Assembly: GCA_000466585.1 (NCBI GenBank)
Contig: KE993473.1
Location: 218,766-282,765 of the forward strand
Source: Clostridiales bacterium oral taxon 876 str. F0540
GTDB lineage: Bacteria; Bacillota; Clostridia; Clostridiales; Clostridiaceae
Length of the DNA stretch: 64,000 nt
Direction: 5' to 3'
The position numbers and the translations under genes are program-made. The notes below the pieces were generated by a model. That model searched no databases. It had not been told where the DNA came from and saw only the letters and a list, made by a program, of their open reading frames with translations. Every line of letters starts with the position of its first letter. The first letter of the stretch is position 1. This document shows positions 61,278 to 64,000 of the stretch, in pieces.

Positions 61278-62624
61278 TTATTCTTGTGGATCTTCAAATC
61301 CTAGTGCATAGGAAGCTATGAAACCAGCAGCATATGCAACAACTACACCTATTAAATATCCTAAAGGCTTAGTAACCAATAGAGCAAGTGGAATTCCTGA
61401 TAATCCCATACTCTTAGCCCCTACTGCTAAAGCAGCCATAACTGCTCCACCAAAGGCTCCACCTATACAAGCTCCTAAGAATGGCTTACCAAGTGGTAAA
61501 GTTACACCGTATATTAATGGTTCCCCAACTCCAAGTATTCCTACCGGAAGAGCTGACCAAATAGTCTTCTTTAATCTTTGATTCTTTGTTTTAACAAGTA
61601 CAGCTATTGCAGCTCCAACTTGTCCTGCACCAGCCATAGCTAGTATTGGAAGAAGTAATGTCTGTCCTGTAGTCTTTATAAGATCTGCGTGTATTGGAGT
61701 TAATCCTTGATGTAAACCTGTCATAACTAAAGGTAAGAAGGTTCCTCCTAATATAAATCCGGTAAATGCTCCTCCGCCGCTAATAGCTGCTTTAACAGCA
61801 GTTCCTATAGAGTCAGATATAACTCCTCCAAGAGGTTGAAGTGCTAATAGAGCAACAAAGCCGGCAACTAAAACAACAATTAATGGAGTAACGAAAAGAT
61901 CCAATATTTCTGGAACAATTTTTCTAACTTTTCTTTCAAGCCAGCTGCTGAAAGCTACAACTATAAGTACTGCTATAACTCCGCCTCTACCTGGAACTAG
62001 AGCTTTTCCACCAATAGTAACAGTTGCAAGATTAGGATGTGTAAGTATTGCAGCCATTGCACCGCCAAGCATTGGAGAACCTCCAAATTCTTTAGCAGCG
62101 TTAACACCTACAAATAAGTTTAGTCCCCAGAATATTGAGTTACCTATTATAACAAGTATCTTTCCAGTTGGACTAGCAGCAAAACCAGCATCAAACTTTA
62201 TAATAATATTTAATATTCCTGTTACAAGACCACAACCTATGAATGCTGGAATAAGTGGTATAAATATACTTGATATTTTCTTAAGCAAATTCTTAAATGG
62301 AGTGTTGTTCTTAGCTTTTATTTCTTCTTTTCTTACTGTTGCTTCATCAACTTCCCCTACTTTAAGTCCGGTAATTTCTCCAACTTCATTAGCAACCTTA
62401 GTAACCCTTCCAGGTCCAAGTACAATCTGAAGTTGTCCTCCTTGCTCAACAAGTCCCATGACTCCTTCTACTTTCTTAAGTCCTTCCTTGTCAGCCAGGC
62501 TTCCATCCTTTAGCACAACTCTAAGTCTGGTCATACAGTATGCCACAGATGCAATGTTGTTTTTTCCGCCAACCTTTTCAAGGATAGCTTCTGCAATAAC
62601 TCTTGGTGTGTTTGAATTAGCCAT
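61278..62624 (-). CDS. murP: N-acetylmuramic acid PTS transporter EIIBC (MurP-like)
   Basis: 448 aa. EIIB at residues 1-85 with phospho-cysteine in VAYCMTRLRVV; EIIC with about ten helices, including GVGEPLIYGVTLPLGKPF, the sugar-site motif of the Glc/sucrose PTS class. No EIIA domain, so it needs an EIIA-Glc encoded elsewhere. Together with mupG and murQ it imports and phosphorylates MurNAc or MurNAc-GlcNAc. Start ATG behind AAAGGAGG. Expression is controlled by a RAT/terminator and probably a cre site. Confidence 0.93.
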   Translation of the reverse strand: MANSNTPRVIAEAILEKVGGKNNIASVAYCMTRLRVVLKDGSLADKEGLKKVEGVMGLVEQGGQLQIVLGPGRVTKVANEVGEITGLKVGEVDEATVRKEEIKAKNNTPFKNLLKKISSIFIPLIPAFIGCGLVTGILNIIIKFDAGFAASPTGKILVIIGNSIFWGLNLFVGVNAAKEFGGSPMLGGAMAAILTHPNLATVTIGGKALVPGRGGVIAVLIVVAFSSWLERKVRKIVPEILDLFVTPLIVVLVAGFVALLALQPLGGVISDSIGTAVKAAISGGGAFTGFILGGTFLPLVMTGLHQGLTPIHADLIKTTGQTLLLPILAMAGAGQVGAAIAVLVKTKNQRLKKTIWSALPVGILGVGEPLIYGVTLPLGKPFLGACIGGAFGGAVMAALAVGAKSMGLSGIPLALLVTKPLGYLIGVVVAYAAGFIASYALGFEDPQE

Positions 62625-62650
62625 AAATGATTCCTCCTTTAAAATATTTT

Positions 62651-62708
62651 TATAAAAAATAAAGAGCTAAAAAAGATTACACCGATTTACGATAAATCTC
62701 TTTTAGCT
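62651..62708 (-). terminator. Antiterminator-controlled terminator before murP
   Basis: On the minus strand GAGCTAAAAGAGATT (62708-62694) pairs with AATCTTTTTTAGCTC (62677-62663), one G-U or mismatch, then a T-rich run. Its 5' arm overlaps the RAT element, so RAT and terminator are mutually exclusive. Confidence 0.9.
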
Positions 62709-62731
62709 CATGCCTGCCGTACAGTAACACG
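62700..62731 (-). promoter_or_regulatory. RAT site (LicT/SacY-type ribonucleic antiterminator)
   Basis: On the minus strand GCGTGTTACTGTACGGCAGG followed by CATGAGCTAAAA, closely matching the BglG-family RAT consensus. Binding of the upstream-encoded antiterminator would stabilise this hairpin and let transcription reach murP, mupG and murQ. Confidence 0.9.
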
Positions 62732-62760
62732 CTATTTTTTATTTGTTTTTGTAACTTTAT

Positions 62761-62788
62761 TTTATAATATGAAAACGATTATGTCAAT
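62761..62788 (-). promoter_or_regulatory. Promoter with overlapping cre before murP
   Basis: On the minus strand TTGACA, 17-bp spacer and TAAAAT. The spacer contains CATAATCGTTTTCA, a cre-like sequence (TGAAAACGATTATG on the plus strand, 62770-62783), so CcpA would block this promoter. It lies right at the stop of the antiterminator gene, giving murP its own transcript. Confidence 0.65.
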
Positions 62789-63638
62789 AACTTTTATGTG
62801 CATTCCTAAAAATTTGTTCAATATGTATCGCCAAATATCCTATTTCATCATCAGGAAGTACTATTTTATATACTTTTTCGATTTCTTTAGAAATTTCTAC
62901 AGCCAAATTATAAGACTGCGAAAATTTTTCTTTTATATCAGATAAGAGTATATTTGTTATAGGTATTTTCTTTTCTACTCTATCTAGGGCAAACCTAATG
63001 TGGGTTATGAGTCTTACATAATCTATGCTCTCCTTATCAATCTTATCCTCTGTCTTTTCTTCAATAAGATTGATAACTTCATTTATTATAGTAGTGCTTT
63101 GCGCAGTACGTGAAATATCCTGCTTATTAACTGCCGCATGAAGATGCATTGCAATAAATCCAACCTCATCTACAGGCAAAGTAATATTAAATCTATCATT
63201 GATCTTTTGAAGAGCCTCTAATGATATCATATATTCTTCTCTATAAAGACTTTTAATTTCTGCTAAAAAAGGATTACTAATGTCTATACCATTTTTATAT
63301 CTATCTATTGTAAATGCTATATGATCAAGCAGAGTAATATGTATTCTCTCATCAATATCCTTATTTAACTTTTTAACAGCCATTAATATTATTTCTTCAG
63401 TAACACCAACAATATCCTTATCTATTTCCTTAGACATTCCGGCAAATCTATATTTATTATTCTCATCAGCCAGGTAAAACACTTTTTCAACCTTATCTTC
63501 ATTCTTCAAAGGCTTGTTTTCCTTAGCATTAAACCCTACCCCGCTGCCAACAAGAATGCATTCTTTTTCTAATCCCTTATCTATGCAATAAACAACATTA
63601 TTATTAAATGATCTTATCACCTTAAATTCTTTTTTCAT
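62784..63638 (-). CDS. BglG/LicT-family transcriptional antiterminator
   Basis: 284 aa. CAT RNA-binding domain at 1-55 (KVIRSFNNNVVYCIDKGLEKECILVGSGVGF), PRD1 (about 65-170; LLDHIAFTIDRYKNGI, EVGFIAMHLHAAVN) and PRD2 (about 175-280; LITHIRFALDRVEKKIPI, EIGYLAIHIEQIF), with the histidines phosphorylated by HPr or EII in this family. The ATG ending at 63638 is used because GGAGG is five bases upstream. It precedes murP, whose leader has a matching RAT, so it should be the operon's specific regulator in place of an RpiR-type MurR. Confidence 0.93.
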   Translation of the reverse strand: MKKEFKVIRSFNNNVVYCIDKGLEKECILVGSGVGFNAKENKPLKNEDKVEKVFYLADENNKYRFAGMSKEIDKDIVGVTEEIILMAVKKLNKDIDERIHITLLDHIAFTIDRYKNGIDISNPFLAEIKSLYREEYMISLEALQKINDRFNITLPVDEVGFIAMHLHAAVNKQDISRTAQSTTIINEVINLIEEKTEDKIDKESIDYVRLITHIRFALDRVEKKIPITNILLSDIKEKFSQSYNLAVEISKEIEKVYKIVLPDDEIGYLAIHIEQIFRNAHKSY

Positions 63639-63944
63639 TGCATCCTCCAAAGTACATATTTGCATCTTTAAACCATTTTATACCAACTGACAGTATAATT
63701 TCAATAGAATTCTTATATTACTTCAATACTTAAGCATGCTGCTTTCTAAATACGCTTATAAAACACCTCTTAAATCCGCATAAAATATGTAAATATTTAT
63801 ATATTTACATATTTATATAGATTATGATAATACCACTAATGTGACAGAAATGTAAGCTTAGCTTGTATTTTTGTAAGTTAAAAAAATGGTACTATATATG
63901 CTAAACATATACAATAGTATTGTAAGATTCGAAAAAACATATAC
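63639..63944. other. Upstream region of the antiterminator gene and of an off-window plus-strand unit
   Basis: No gene. An 11-bp palindrome, ATATGTAAATA (63785-63795) and its complement (63802-63812), may be an operator. A possible plus-strand promoter is TTGTAA with TATATA near 63873-63900. The third structured repeat then begins at 63945. Confidence 0.5.
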
Positions 63945-64000
63945 GAAGGTCAAAAGCATAAATGACCTTTTACGAGTAATTTTCGAGCGGAGCGAGAGTT
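63945..64000 (+). repeat. Structured leader repeat, copy 3 (truncated by the window edge)
   Basis: Hairpin 1: AAGGTCA (63946-63952) with TGACCTT (63963-63969), loop containing TAAA. It continues TACGAGTAATTTTCGAGCGG and AGCGAGAGTT, matching copy 2 (ACGAGCAATTAGCGAGCGGG). GAGTAA at 63974-63979 should pair with a TTACTC that begins at the last two bases. An RBS and a gene are expected just beyond the window. Confidence 0.7.

Overview
The window looks like chromosomal DNA from a low-GC, Gram-positive, spore-former-type anaerobe, most likely Clostridium in the broad sense. The evidence is A+T-rich intergenic DNA, strong purine-rich Shine-Dalgarno sequences, frequent TTG/GTG starts, SAM-I (S-box) riboswitches, an arginine deiminase pathway, CcpA-like cre sites, an LPxTG-anchored amylase and a HesB-like gene with an in-frame UGA that is best read as selenocysteine. 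No rRNA, tRNA, CRISPR array, prophage or large insertion sequence was seen.

Layout. 0-7.6 kb: small accessory genes (ferredoxin-nitroreductase, methyltransferase, SteT-like amino-acid exchanger, ROK regulator with an MFS sugar transporter, second nitroreductase). 7.7-12.9 kb: gluconate locus (RpiR-type regulator, gluconokinase, gluconate permease, 6-phosphogluconate dehydrogenase) carrying two copies of a structured repeat that ends in a ribosome-binding site; a third copy starts at the right edge. 13-18.3 kb: small proteins, a Trm112-type methyltransferase, and a LiaRS-like two-component operon. 18.4-22.9 kb: two divergent transcription units, each behind its own SAM-I riboswitch, encoding an M20 amidohydrolase and the methionine importer MetNIQ. 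23-31 kb: TRIC channel, OmpR-type two-component system, glycosyltransferase, and a RAYT transposase surrounded by five copies of a REP-like 15-mer. 31-37 kb: amidohydrolase, two chemoreceptors and the arginine deiminase operon (arcC, arcA, ornithine carbamoyltransferase). 37.2-37.6 kb: HesB-like selenoprotein with a CsoR/CstR-like operator. 37.7-42.9 kb: an unusually long ECF-type sigma factor in one operon with two ABC exporter half-transporters. 43-45.8 kb: YtrA-type GntR repressor with an ABC-2 transporter. 45.8-58.6 kb: alpha-glucan regulon (GH65 phosphorylase, LacI regulator, MalEFG importer, cell-wall-anchored amylopullulanase split by a one-base frameshift). 58.9-63.7 kb: N-acetylmuramic acid salvage operon (BglG/LicT antiterminator, MurP, MupG, MurQ).

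How it fits together. The amylopullulanase would cut starch or pullulan at the cell wall, MalEFG would import the products using an ATPase encoded elsewhere, and the GH65 enzyme would phosphorolyse the disaccharide. LacI/CcpA-type operators lie just downstream of the -10 elements of these units. The MurNAc operon recovers peptidoglycan sugars, the gnt locus feeds gluconate into the oxidative pentose phosphate pathway, and the ADI operon makes ATP from arginine.

Most noteworthy are the three-copy structured leader repeat with compensating stem changes, the UGA-containing hesB gene with a SECIS-like hairpin, the RAYT/REP cluster, the sigma factor with a large C-terminal module, and the antiterminator-controlled MurNAc operon with an 11-codon leader coupled to murQ. 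All calls come from reading the sequence; no database search was run.
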